Shown here piece by piece: positions 36,965 through 46,340 of a stretch of DNA of 64,000 nt; position 1 is the stretch's first letter; each line of letters opens with the position of its first letter. Both the position numbers and the translations under genes were made by a program. This DNA comes from Paguma larvata (Eukaryota; Chordata; Mammalia; Carnivora; Viverridae), in assembly GCA_030068075.1 (NCBI GenBank), contig CM057835.1:21105957-21169956 (forward strand). Reading direction: 5' to 3'. Below the pieces are notes generated by a model. It was not told the origin of the DNA, did not search any database, and saw only the letters and a program-made list of their open reading frames with translations.

Positions 36965-37925
36965 CAGGGAATGGTTATTGTTACTTATCTGTCTTCAGAT
37001 CCAGAAAGCAGAAAGTCTGCTTCTGCTGGCTTAGTTTCATGATATCTGGTTGGAAATCTATGATCCCTACCAGAAAGGTTTTGGGAAGGATTTGGGCTAA
37101 GTCTGATAGGTCAATGAGCTGGAAACAAAGGTGTTTGCTCCATGCAAGGATAGGACTCGATCAGCTCAATATCTCTCCCTATTTCCTTTATCAGGTTGCA
37201 AAGAATATTCATCCTTTGTTTTCCCTTTTTTGTCAACCCACATGTCTACTTCAAGAAGAATGTACTTCATTTCAGGTCTCTTCATTCTCTGTATTTTCTT
37301 AATAATCATTGTACCCTTTCCATCTGTCACTACTCCAAGGCTTTGTAAGGCCAACTTTAATCATCTCTCTCATCAATGTCTCTTCCTGGCATCTTTCACC
37401 AACTGTAGGAAAGCTCCATTTCTACCCAGTCCCCGGCTCCTTTTGTTTCCATCCTTTCCCTTGAGTTTATGTCATTGAATTCCTAGTCATTATTTATCCC
37501 TTTTCCACGTCCAGGGACCTTGAATGTGCCATTTCAATCATTCCCCTGTCACCATAGCTTTCTCTAGGGATAAAGAGTGACAAGCTGTGACATCTCCCCT
37601 CCCATCTCTCATGTGCCTTTATCAATGTTCACCTTATCCCAGCCATATGGTGCTTTGTCCCAGGCTGCCATGCGGTTCTCTTCTCCAGCCGTAAAGAACA
37701 TCTAAAGAACACATGCACTGCTGATACAAATCAGTATGGTAGGCTGTAAGATGCAGTGTTTTCCCATGTGATTTCCTTTGATAATAAGACACTACCAAAG
37801 TAAAATAGCTAATAAGCTGTGTTGTTAAGAAAAAATAATTGAATCAGTGCTAGGTAGTCTTAAGGTGTTTTTGTTTTTTTTTTAAGTAGCTGATTTGTTT
37901 TCAGTAATAAACTCAAGTAAACGTA
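36965..37925. other. DCC: Intronic sequence in front of the L1
   Basis: 37280-37560 is pyrimidine-rich and may be a worn L2 piece (TACTCCAAGGC, CTCTTCCTGGC, CTTTCACC). Frames of 114-115 codons at 36958-37478 overlap in two phases and have no recognisable domain. Confidence 0.4.
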
Positions 37926-37929
37926 AGTT

Positions 37930-37946
37930 GAAAATAATACAAATTA
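37930..37946. repeat. Left target-site duplication of the full-length L1
   Basis: GAAAATAATACAAATTA is repeated perfectly at 44624-44640. The insertion point TT|GAAAATA is close to the TT|AAAA preference of L1 endonuclease. Confidence 0.98.
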
Positions 37947-39605
37947 GGATAGCGAGGCAACATGGCGGAGGAGTAGGGGGCTCCAGTATTTCGCTTGCCC
38001 TTTAAAGGGGGACGACTGAAACCATTGTCTCTCTCTCAACTCCAAAAATCGGGGGGAAAAGGTGCTAGAGCCGACAAGAAACTAAGGCGAAAACAGACAC
38101 AGCCCAACTGAACTGTGAGTTTAATCTGGGTCGGATAAAACGAACTCGAACTCGGGAAGTTGAGCTGAGGGGAGGGTGAGCGTCTTCGGAGATAGCTGGG
38201 AAAGTGCCGATCGAACAACATCTGAACGAGAGGGCCAGAGCGGGTGAGACCACTACCATCCAGGCCCTAAATGCAGGGCTTTTGAAGAGAAGTTCAGTGG
38301 CAAACAGCAGCAATCCCCGCGCGCTGCTGGGACCGCACCAACCCCGTCCTGAGCCACTGGGACGCGCGCGGGAGGGACTGGCAGCGGGGACGCAGGCGGC
38401 GCCGCCTGCGGAGCACCTCTAACCCTGGCACAATTATAACGAAATCGGGGGGTGGCAGACGGCCGCACCACCGCGCCACCCTCGCCCAGCGCCTCCGGGG
38501 CGCGCGCGCTGCCGGGACAGGCAGGGGGGACTCAGGCGGCGGCTCCTGCGGAGCACCTCTAACCCCCGCACAGTTACAGCCAAATCGGGGGGTAGCAGAC
38601 GGCCGCGCCACCGCGCCACCCTCGCCCAGCGCCTCCGGGCACGCACCCTGCCGGGATAGGCAGCAGGCACCCAGGCAGCCCCAGGCGCGGCTCCAGTAAA
38701 CCACACTAGGCTGGCGTGGGCGGTGGAGAGAGAACAGAAATAAAGGGGCGAATAAAGCCTCCAGGACTGGTGGCGCGGGTCTGGAGAGACGCCATTGTTG
38801 TCTCACAAGCCAGGAAGTCACCCCAGAAGCCATCCCTGCAGCAGTGGAGGCCGGACCCGCCTACACTAAACCACGCCCCTCCCAAACTATCAGCAGGAGC
38901 GACTGATCCAAGTGGAGATTGCTGCCTGGAGTAACGCCAGTCATTTCTTCTTTTTAAATTTATCCCTCCCTTTCTCATTCCTACCGATCCCCATCCCTGA
39001 GCTGGTCATCCAGGGTACTGACTGGCTTAATCATTTTTTTCGTTCTTTTTGTTTTTTGTTTTTTTGTTTTTTGTTTGTTTGTTTGTTTGTTTTGTTTGGG
39101 TTTTTTTTTGTTTTGTTTTTTGTTTTTTGTTTTTGGTTTTTTGTTTTTGTTTTGTTTTTTAACCCACTCTTCGAGGACATGTCCTACAACCTCTTCTTTA
39201 CTTCCCTAGCCCTTTTTCTGGAATAACCAGGCCGTATAAGTTCATCTAGACGACATCGATCTTTATTCCTTTTCCCTCGCACCTGTCCTTATTCTGATTT
39301 CTATCAGTCTGGATTAAACCCTTTAGTCGCTCTACCTGGGCAAAGTCCATTTCCTTCTTCTCCCTGCACCAGTCATTATTCTGTCTATATATGCTCTGCC
39401 ACCAGCACACTACATACCCTGTCCTTAACGTGTAGCTGTTACTTCAGGACATTGCCCTCAGAGAGTCACTTGTTATTTTTTTCTGTTGTGAACTGCTTGT
39501 CTGGACCATTTGTCGGTACGTTTGAGTATTTCTGTGTTCTGTGTGTCTGTCAGTTTTCCTTTCCAGGGCAACTTCAAGAAACAACCCATAACACATCCAG
39601 CCAAA
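37947..39605 (+). promoter_or_regulatory. L1 5' UTR with internal promoter
   Basis: This 1,659-bp leader precedes ORF1. It opens GGATAGCGAGGCAACATGGCGG, with an ATGGCGG YY1-type site about 15 bp from the start, where human L1 also has its YY1 site. 38090-38730 is GC- and CpG-rich, in contrast to the AT-rich intron. A T/G-rich block (GTTTTTTGTTTTTTG pattern) fills 39026-39164. L1 5' UTRs carry an internal RNA polymerase II promoter; that activity is family knowledge, not visible here. Confidence 0.88.
38328..38705. repeat. Tandem ~140-bp GC-rich units in the L1 5' UTR
   Basis: The motif AAATCGGGGGGTGGCAGACG at 38442 returns as AAATCGGGGGGTAGCAGACG at 38582, a period of 140 bp. The units share GCGCCACCCTCGCCCAGCGC and GCGGAGCACCTCTAACC. 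A partial leading unit starts near 38328, giving about 2.7 copies. The layout is like promoter monomers, but the sequences are carnivore-specific. Confidence 0.9.
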
Positions 39606-40500
39606 ATGACGAGACGGAAGAATTCTCCTCAAAAGAGTCTACAAGAAGCAGTGACAGCTCAAGAATTAATGAAAACAGATATAAGCAACATAACAGAACT
39701 TGAATATAGAATGTTAATCATAAAACTAATTGCTGGCCTTGAAAAAAGCTTAGATGAATGCAAGGGGTCCCACGAGGCAAAGTTCAAAGACCTTAAAAAC
39801 GGTCAAGAAGAATTAAAGAAGACATTGGAAGAAATACAGGGGAAACTGGAAGCAGCCACAGCACGGATTGAAGAGGTAGAGGAAAGAGTTAGTGCATTAG
39901 AAGACAAAAATCATTGAAAACGAGGAAGCAGATAAAAAGAGAGAGAAGCTGATCCAGGAACAGGAAAGGAGAATTCGAGAGCTGAGCGATGCACTCAAAA
40001 GAAACAATATCCGTATCATAGGAGTTCCAGAGGAAGAAGAGAGAGAGAAAGGAGTCGAAGGGGTTCTGGAACAAATCATTGCTGAGAACTTCCTCAACAT
40101 GAGAAAGGAAACGGGCATGGAAATCCAAGAGGCACAGAGAACTCCCCTCAGACGTAACTTGAATAGACCTTCTGCACGGCACATCATAGTGAAGCTGGCA
40201 AAATACAAAGATAGGGAGAGAATCCTGAAAGCAGCTAGGGACAAAAGAACCCTAACATACAAAGGGAGACCTATAAGGGTAGTAGCAGACTTATCTACGG
40301 AAACTTGGCAAGCCAGAAAGGAATGGCAGGATATCTTCAATGTGATGAGCAAGAAGGACATGCAACCAAGAATTCTGTATCCGGCTAGCCTGTCATTCAG
40401 AATAGAAGGAGAGATCAAGGTTTTTCCCAACAAACAAAAACTGAAAGAATTTATCACAAATAAGCCAGCACTGCAAGAGATCCTGAGGGGCATTCTATGA
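39606..40500 (+). pseudogene. L1 ORF1 (RNA-binding protein), frameshifted
   Basis: ORF1p forms trimers and packages L1 RNA. The ATG at 39606 (A at -3) opens MTRRKNSPQKS. A heptad-rich coiled coil runs from about residue 35 to 100 (LEEIQGKLEAATARIEEVEE). The frame ends at TGA 39915-39917 after 103 residues. The RNA-recognition and C-terminal domains stay open in the +1 frame from about 39905 to TGA 40498-40500, with NNIRIIGVPEEEE, RHIIVKL and DMQPRILYP. The break therefore falls exactly between coiled coil and RRM. The likely cause is one extra A in the A5 run at 39906-39910. A downstream in-frame ATG at 40099 could start only a 133-residue tail. No other disruption is seen. A homopolymer sequencing error is possible. 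Confidence 0.93.
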
Positions 40501-43500
40501 AAACAAGGAGGCAAAGAACACAAACTACCAGAGACAGCCTTACAAACATGAAACTTACAGATAATACAGTGACTGTAAGCCCATATTTTTCAATATTAAC
40601 ACTGAATGTAAATGGACTAAATGCGCCAATCAAAAGACACAGGATAACAGAATGGATTAAAAAACAAGACCCATCTATTTGCTGTCTTCAAGAAACTCAT
40701 CTTAAACCTGAAGACACCTTCAGATTGAAAGTGAGGGGATGGAGAACTATCTACCATGCTACTGGAAGTCAGAAGAAAGCCGGAGTAGCCACACTTATAT
40801 CAGACAAATTAGACTTTAAAATGAACGATGTAATAAGAGATGAGGAAGGACATTATATAATAGTCTCAGGGACCATCCAGCAGGAAGAGCTAACAATTGT
40901 AAATATCTACGCACCGAATTCAGGGGCACCCAAATTTGTAAAACAACTAATTACAAACATTAGCAACCTCATCGATAAAAATGTCCTAATAGTAGGGGAT
41001 CTCAACACTCCACTCTCAGCATTGGATAGATCAACAAAACAGAAAATCTCCGCAGAAACAATAACCCTGAATGACACATTAGGACAGATGGGCCTCACAG
41101 ACATCTTTAGGGTCCTTCATCCAGAAGCAAAGGAATTTACGTTCTTCTCATCTGCACACGGTACATTTTCCAAGATAGACCACATTCTGGGGCACAGGGA
41201 AGCTCTGAATAAATATAAAAGAATTGAGATCATACCATGTACAGTGTCAGACCACAATGCTTTGAAACTTGAAATCAACCACAGGAGAAAGCCTGGAAAA
41301 TATCCAAGAACATGGCGGCTAAGAAATAACCTACTAAAAGATGACTGGGTCAACCAAGCCATCAGAGAAGAAATTAAAAAATACATGGAAACAAATGAAA
41401 ATGAAAATACAACAATCCAAACGCTCTGGGAGGCAGCAAAGGCAGTCCTGAGAGGGAAATATATTGCAATCCAGGCCCATCTCAAGAAACAAGAAAAATC
41501 AATAACACAAATTCTAACAGCACGCCTAAAGGAACTAGAAGCAGATCAACTAAAACAAACCAAGCCCAGCAGAAAGAGAGAAATAACAAAGATCAGAGCT
41601 CAAATTAACCATATGGAGACAGAAAAGGTAGTGGAACAGATCAATGAAACCAAAAGCTGGTTCTTTGAAAAAATAAACAAAATAGACAAACCTCTAGCCA
41701 GGCTTCTCAAAAAGAAAAGAGAGAGAACTCAAATAAATAAAATCGTGAATGAAAAGGGAGAAATTACAACCAATCCCTCAGAGATACAAGCAATCATCAG
41801 AGAATACTATGAAAAATTATATGCCACCAAACTTGGCAATCTGGAAGAAATGGACAGCTTCCTAAATAGCCACACGCTACCAAAACTCAAACGGGAAGAA
41901 ATAGAAAATTTGAACAGACCCATAACTAGTGAAGAAATAGAATCCGTTATTAAAAACCTCCCAGCAAATAAAAGCCCTGGACCAGATGGCTTTCCTGCGG
42001 AATTTTACCAGACATTTAAAACAGAGTTAATTCCTATCCTCCTCAAGCTGTTCCAAAATATTGAAACGGAAGGAAAACTCCCGGACTCATTCTATGAAGC
42101 CAGCATCACTTTGATTCCCAAACCAGATAGAGACCCAGCAAAGAAAGAAAATTACAGGCCAATATCCCTGATGAATATGGATGCAAAAATTCTCAACAAG
42201 ATACTAGCAAATCGAATCCAACAGAATATAAAGAGAATTATCCACCATGATCAAGTAGGATTCATCCCTGGGTTGCAGGGCTCGTTCAATATTCGCAAAT
42301 CAATCAACGTGATACATCACATCAACAAAAGAAAAGATAAGAACCATATGATCCTGTCAATAGATGCAGAAAAAGCATTTGACAAAATACAGCATCCTTT
42401 CTTAATAAAAACTCTCGAGAAAGTCGGGATAGAAGGAACATACTTAAACATCATAAAAGCCATCTATGAAAAGCCCACAGCTAATATCATCCTCAATGGG
42501 GAAAAATTGAAAGCCTTCCCCCTGAGATCAGGAACACGACAGGGGTGTCCACTCTCGCCACTGCTATTTAACATAGTGCTGGAAGTCTTAGCATCAGCAA
42601 TCAGACAACAAAACAAAATAAAAGGCATCAAGATTGGCAAGGAGGAAGTCAAACTTTCACTTTTTGCAGATGACATGATACTTTACATGGAAAACCCGAC
42701 GGAATCCACCAAAAGCCTACTAGAACTGATTCATGATTTCAGCAAAGTTGCAGGATACAAAATCAATGTACAGAAATCGGTGGCATTTCTATACACCAAC
42801 AATGAAGCAGCAGAAAGAGAAATAAAGAAGCTAATCCCTTTCACAATTGCACCAAAAACCATAAAATACTTAGGAATAAACCTAACCAAAGATGTGAAAG
42901 ACCTCTACACTGAAAACTATAAAAAACTTATGAAGGAAATTGAGGAAGACACAAGGAAATGGAAAAACATCCCATGCTCATGGATTGGAAGAATAAATAT
43001 CGTCAAAATAGCAATACTACCCAAAGCAATCTACACATTCAATGCAATCCCAATCAAAATTGCACCAGGATTCTTCTCAAAGCTAGAGCAAACAATCCTA
43101 AAATTTGTATGGAACCACAAAAGACCTCGAATAGCCAAAATAATACTGAAGAATAAAACCAAGGCGGGAGGCATCACAATCCCAGACTTTAACCTCTACT
43201 ACAAAGCGGTGGTCATCAAGACTGTATGGTATTGGCACAAAAACAGACGCATAGACCAATGGAATAGAATAGAAAACTCAGAAATGGACCCGCAAGTATA
43301 TGGCCAACTAATCTTTGACAAAGCGGGAAAATGTATCCAATGGAAAAAAGACAGCCTTTTTAACAAATGGTGCTGGGAGAATTGGATAGCAACATGCAAA
43401 AGAATGAAACTAGACCACTTTCTTACACCACTCACAAAAATAAATTCTAAATGGATAAAAGATCTGAATGTGAGACAGGAAACCGTCAAAATCCTAGAGG

Positions 43501-44468
43501 AGAAAACAGGAAAAAGCCTCTTTGACCTAAGATGCACAAATTTCTTACTCGACACGTCTCCAAAGGCAAGAGAATTAAAAGCAAAGATGAACTATTGGGA
43601 CCTCATCAAGATAAAAAGCTTCTGCACGGCAAAAGAAACAACCAACAAAACGAATAGGCAACCAACGGAATGGGAAAAGATCATCGCAAATGACATATCG
43701 GATAAAGGACTAATATCTAAAATTTATAAAGAACTTACCAAACTCCAAACCCGAAAAACAAACAACCCAGTGAAGAAATGGGCGGAAGATATGAATAGAC
43801 ACTTCTCCAAAGGGGACATTCAGATGGCCAACAGACACATGAAACGATGCTCAATGTCACTCATCATCAGGGAAATACAAATCAAAACTACACTGAGATA
43901 CCACCTCACACCAGTCAGAGTGGCTAAAATGAACAAATCAGGAAACTATAGATGCTGGCGAGGATGTGGAGAAGTAGTCACCCTCCTACACTGTTGGTGG
44001 GAATGCAAACTGGTGCAGCCACTCTGGAAAACGGTGTGGAGGTTCCTCAAAAAAATGAAAATAGAGCTACCCTATGACCCAGCAATAGCCCTGCTAGGAA
44101 TCTCAAGAGACACAGGAATGCTGATGCATAGGAGCACGTGTACCCCAATGTTCATAGCAGCACTTTCGACAATAGCCAAATCATGGAAAGAGACCAAGTG
44201 CCCATCAACTGACGAATGGATAAAGAAGTTATGGTACTTATATACAATGGACTACTACGTGGCAATGAGAAAAAATGAAATCTGGCCATGTGTAGCAACA
44301 TGGATGGAACTGGAGGGTATTATGTTAAGTGAAATAAGTCAGTCAGAAAAAGACAGATACCATATGTTTCCACGAATAGGTGGACTTTGTGAAACTAAGC
44401 AAAAACCAGGGGGAGGGGAAGAGGGGAAAGAAAAAAAAGACACAGAGAGGGAGGGAGATAAAACATAA
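40497..44468 (+). CDS. L1 ORF2: endonuclease / reverse transcriptase, fully open
   Basis: ORF2p nicks target DNA and reverse-transcribes L1 RNA there. The frame is open for 1,323 codons. The first ATG (40497) overlaps the ORF1 stop as ATGA; the likelier start is M18 (40548), just before the conserved [12 protein letters not shown]. Numbering from M1 is shifted by exactly 23 from human ORF2p. Endonuclease residues: N37, E66 (QETHL), D168 and N170 (GDLNTP), D252 and H253 (SDHNALK). Reverse transcriptase (about 521-796): [12 protein letters not shown] and FADD with D725/D726. Cys-rich motif: C1153-X3-C1157-X7-H1165-X4-C1170. All expected catalytic residues are present. The usual stop position reads TGT (C1298), adding 26 charged residues before TAA. 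Confidence 0.96.
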   Translation: MKTRRQRTQTTRDSLTNMKLTDNTVTVSPYFSILTLNVNGLNAPIKRHRITEWIKKQDPSICCLQETHLKPEDTFRLKVRGWRTIYHATGSQKKAGVATLISDKLDFKMNDVIRDEEGHYIIVSGTIQQEELTIVNIYAPNSGAPKFVKQLITNISNLIDKNVLIVGDLNTPLSALDRSTKQKISAETITLNDTLGQMGLTDIFRVLHPEAKEFTFFSSAHGTFSKIDHILGHREALNKYKRIEIIPCTVSDHNALKLEINHRRKPGKYPRTWRLRNNLLKDDWVNQAIREEIKKYMETNENENTTIQTLWEAAKAVLRGKYIAIQAHLKKQEKSITQILTARLKELEADQLKQTKPSRKREITKIRAQINHMETEKVVEQINETKSWFFEKINKIDKPLARLLKKKRERTQINKIVNEKGEITTNPSEIQAIIREYYEKLYATKLGNLEEMDSFLNSHTLPKLKREEIENLNRPITSEEIESVIKNLPANKSPGPDGFPAEFYQTFKTELIPILLKLFQNIETEGKLPDSFYEASITLIPKPDRDPAKKENYRPISLMNMDAKILNKILANRIQQNIKRIIHHDQVGFIPGLQGSFNIRKSINVIHHINKRKDKNHMILSIDAEKAFDKIQHPFLIKTLEKVGIEGTYLNIIKAIYEKPTANIILNGEKLKAFPLRSGTRQGCPLSPLLFNIVLEVLASAIRQQNKIKGIKIGKEEVKLSLFADDMILYMENPTESTKSLLELIHDFSKVAGYKINVQKSVAFLYTNNEAAEREIKKLIPFTIAPKTIKYLGINLTKDVKDLYTENYKKLMKEIEEDTRKWKNIPCSWIGRINIVKIAILPKAIYTFNAIPIKIAPGFFSKLEQTILKFVWNHKRPRIAKIILKNKTKAGGITIPDFNLYYKAVVIKTVWYWHKNRRIDQWNRIENSEMDPQVYGQLIFDKAGKCIQWKKDSLFNKWCWENWIATCKRMKLDHFLTPLTKINSKWIKDLNVRQETVKILEEKTGKSLFDLRCTNFLLDTSPKARELKAKMNYWDLIKIKSFCTAKETTNKTNRQPTEWEKIIANDISDKGLISKIYKELTKLQTRKTNNPVKKWAEDMNRHFSKGDIQMANRHMKRCSMSLIIREIQIKTTLRYHLTPVRVAKMNKSGNYRCWRGCGEVVTLLHCWWECKLVQPLWKTVWRFLKKMKIELPYDPAIALLGISRDTGMLMHRSTCTPMFIAALSTIAKSWKETKCPSTDEWIKKLWYLYTMDYYVAMRKNEIWPCVATWMELEGIMLSEISQSEKDRYHMFPRIGGLCETKQKPGGGEEGKEKKDTEREGDKT

Positions 44469-44623
44469 GAGACTCTCAAAGACTAAGAAAAAACTGAGGG
44501 TAAGGGGGATGAGGGAGGGGGGAGAGGGGGTGATGGGCATTAAAAAGGGCACATGTTGGGATGAACACTGGGTGTTATATGTAAACCAATTTGAAAATAA
44601 ACTATTATAACAAAAAAAAAAAA
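44469..44623 (+). terminator. L1 3' UTR, polyadenylation region and A tail
   Basis: A short G-rich polypurine stretch (GGGGGATGAGGGAGGGGGGA) and GGGTGATGGGCATTAAAAAGGG precede GTGTTATATGTAAACC, AATAAACTATTATAAC and an A12 tail. AATAAA at 44597-44602 is the likely polyadenylation signal. G-rich 3' UTR tracts are usual for L1. Confidence 0.9.
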
Positions 44624-44640
44624 GAAAATAATACAAATTA
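44624..44640. repeat. Right target-site duplication of the full-length L1
   Basis: GAAAATAATACAAATTA, identical to 37930-37946. Confidence 0.98.
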
Positions 44641-44706
44641 AGTAGGAAGAACTAAAAGTTCAAGCTATTTTCTTTAGTATTGCAAACATTATTAAACTTT
44701 TACTGT

Positions 44707-44785
44707 TTCTGCATACCCAGTGACAAAAACAAACAAACAAAAAAACCCACAAAAAAAAAAACAAAACAAACAAACAAAAAACCTC
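44707..44785. repeat. A-rich / (CAAA)n low-complexity tract
   Basis: Runs of CAAA and A interrupted by CCCAC. No element body is recognised beside it. Confidence 0.85.
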
Positions 44786-45180
44786 GCAATCCTATTTTGA
44801 TGGCTCATTGATTTCTACTCATGGCAAACTTCCAACTCTGTCCAAGGGACTTAAGATAAACTTTACAATACTTAATTTAAAGTTACTGTGTAAATGTAGC
44901 TATAGAAATGGCCATTGCCAGGATGGGCTAGTTTCGGTGTTCTGAAATATCTCTGAGAATCAGAGTTTCAGAGTGACACACTCACCAAATGCTATGTTTC
45001 TGATAGATATGAAGAGAACAGGCGTGGGAGGCAGCATCTCAGGCCAGGAACCCACTGGCAGGGCATGGAGTTTTATTAAGCATCCATGTGCAGTACACTT
45101 GGCTCTAACCCCTAGTTACTCATCCTCGAATTTTATAGCCACCAAAACAAATTAAAGGGAAATAAAAAGAATAAAAGAGG

Positions 45181-45388
45181 GGGCGCCTGGGTGGCTCAGT
45201 CGGTTGGGCGGCCGACTTCAGCTCAGGTCATGATCTCGCAGTCTGTGAGTTCGAGCCCCGCGTCAGGCTCTGTGCTGACGGCTCGGAGCCTGGATCCTGC
45301 TCCCGATTCTATGTCTCTGCCCTTCCCCTGTTCACGCTGTGCCTCTATGTCTCTCAAAAATAAATAAACATTAAAAAAATTTAAAAAA
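45181..45388 (+). mobile_element. Young felid SINE with target-site duplication
   Basis: The head GGGCGCCTGGGTGGCTCAGT, GTGAGTTCGAGCCCCGCGTC, a short CT tract and AAATAAACATTAAAAAAATTT tail are complete. AATAAAAGAGG before it (45170-45180) is repeated after it (45390-45400). Confidence 0.96.
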
Positions 45389-45565
45389 TAATAAAAGAGG
45401 ATATAAAACTAAGATAAATTATTACTTATTCCAATTAAGTTTATAGTAGAGCCTTATATCACCACTACGAAGACACTGTAAAAGTACAAGGCTGCACAGA
45501 ATGCATATGAAAGATGTTTCCTTAGAACCCTGTTTCTTTTTGAGTTTGTCCTTCTAGGCCTATAT

Positions 45566-45645
45566 ATATCAGAGAAAGAGAAAGAGAAAGGGAAAGGGAA
45601 AGATGGAGGGAAAGATAGAGAGAGAGAGAGAGCACTCAAGAGTGG
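45566..45645. repeat. (GAAA/GGAAA)n and (GA)n tract, possible SINE tail remnant
   Basis: AGAGAAAGAGAAAGGGAAAGG passes into (GA)n and GCACTCAAGAGTGGGAAAGG, which resembles the tail side of an antisense felid SINE whose head is not recognisable. Confidence 0.6.
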
Positions 45646-45820
45646 GAAAGGCTGTCCGATTCTGTTCTGGTATCCTCTCTGGGCAGTGAGATGGTGAGCA
45701 TGGAGAACTTGCAACCACAGGCGGGTGATCATTGATGTGAGCTCATCTTTTTCCCCCACTTTTTTTATGTACTATAGTAAGGAAAATGATAAGCTGTAAA
45801 CCATAAAAAAGGCTTCTTGG

Positions 45821-46338
45821 CATACTTTCATCAATAGCCAAATTATGTAAAGAGCCTAAATGTCCATCAACTGACGAATGGATAAAGAAGATGTGATTTA
45901 TATATACAATGGAATATTACGTGGCAATGAGAAAGAATGAAATCATGCCATTTGCAGCAACGTGGATAGAACTGGAGGGTATCATGCTAAGTGAAGTAAG
46001 TCAGTCAGAGAAAGACAGATACCATATGTTTTCACTCATATGTGGATCTTGAGAAACTTAACAGAAGACCGTGGGGGAAGGGAAGGGGAAAAAATAGTTA
46101 CAAAGAGAGAGGGAGGGAGGCAAATCATATGAGACTCTTAAATACAGAGAGTAAACTGAGGATTGATGGGGGTGGGGGACAGGGGAATGGGTGATGGGCA
46201 TTGAGGAGGGCACTTGTTGGAATGAGCACTGGGTGTTCTATGTAAGTGATAAACCACAGGATTCTACCCAAAAAACTAAGAGCACACTTTACACATTATA
46301 TGCTAGCCAATTTGACAATAAATTATATTAAAAAAAAA
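45821..46338 (+). mobile_element. 5'-truncated L1, last codons of ORF2 and 3' UTR
   Basis: CATACTTTCATCAATAGCC aligns with 44160-44180 of the full-length L1. The copy continues through the ORF2 C-terminus (CAATGGAATATTACGTGGC, GGATAGAACTGGAGGG) to TGA and an AATAAATT...A tail. Unlike the full-length copy it keeps the ordinary ORF2 stop TGA. Flanks AAAAAAGGCTTCTTG and AAAAGAGGCTTATTG are a worn target-site duplication. It is an older, distinct subfamily with an extra 3' block (CACAGGATTCTACCC). Confidence 0.95.
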
Positions 46339-46340
46339 GA

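Larger units (their letters stand above)
37947..44623 (+). mobile_element. Full-length young felid L1 retrotransposon (6,677 bp)
   Basis: A complete L1 lies antisense to DCC: 5' UTR 37947-39605, ORF1 region 39606-40500, ORF2 40497-44468, 3' UTR 44469-44611 and an A12 tail to 44623. A perfect 17-bp target-site duplication flanks it. L1 copies itself by target-primed reverse transcription using its ORF1 RNA-binding protein and its ORF2 endonuclease/reverse transcriptase. The perfect duplication, pure A tail, high CpG content and wholly open ORF2 all say it is young. One frameshift in ORF1 probably prevents it from moving itself. It is easily the largest insertion in this part of the DCC intron. 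Confidence 0.98.

Noticed and set aside
37131..37478. 115-codon open frame
   Set aside because: Overlaps another frame of similar length in a different phase, pyrimidine-rich, no domain.
39897..40523. 208-codon minus-strand open frame
   Set aside because: Antisense shadow of the L1 ORF1 region.
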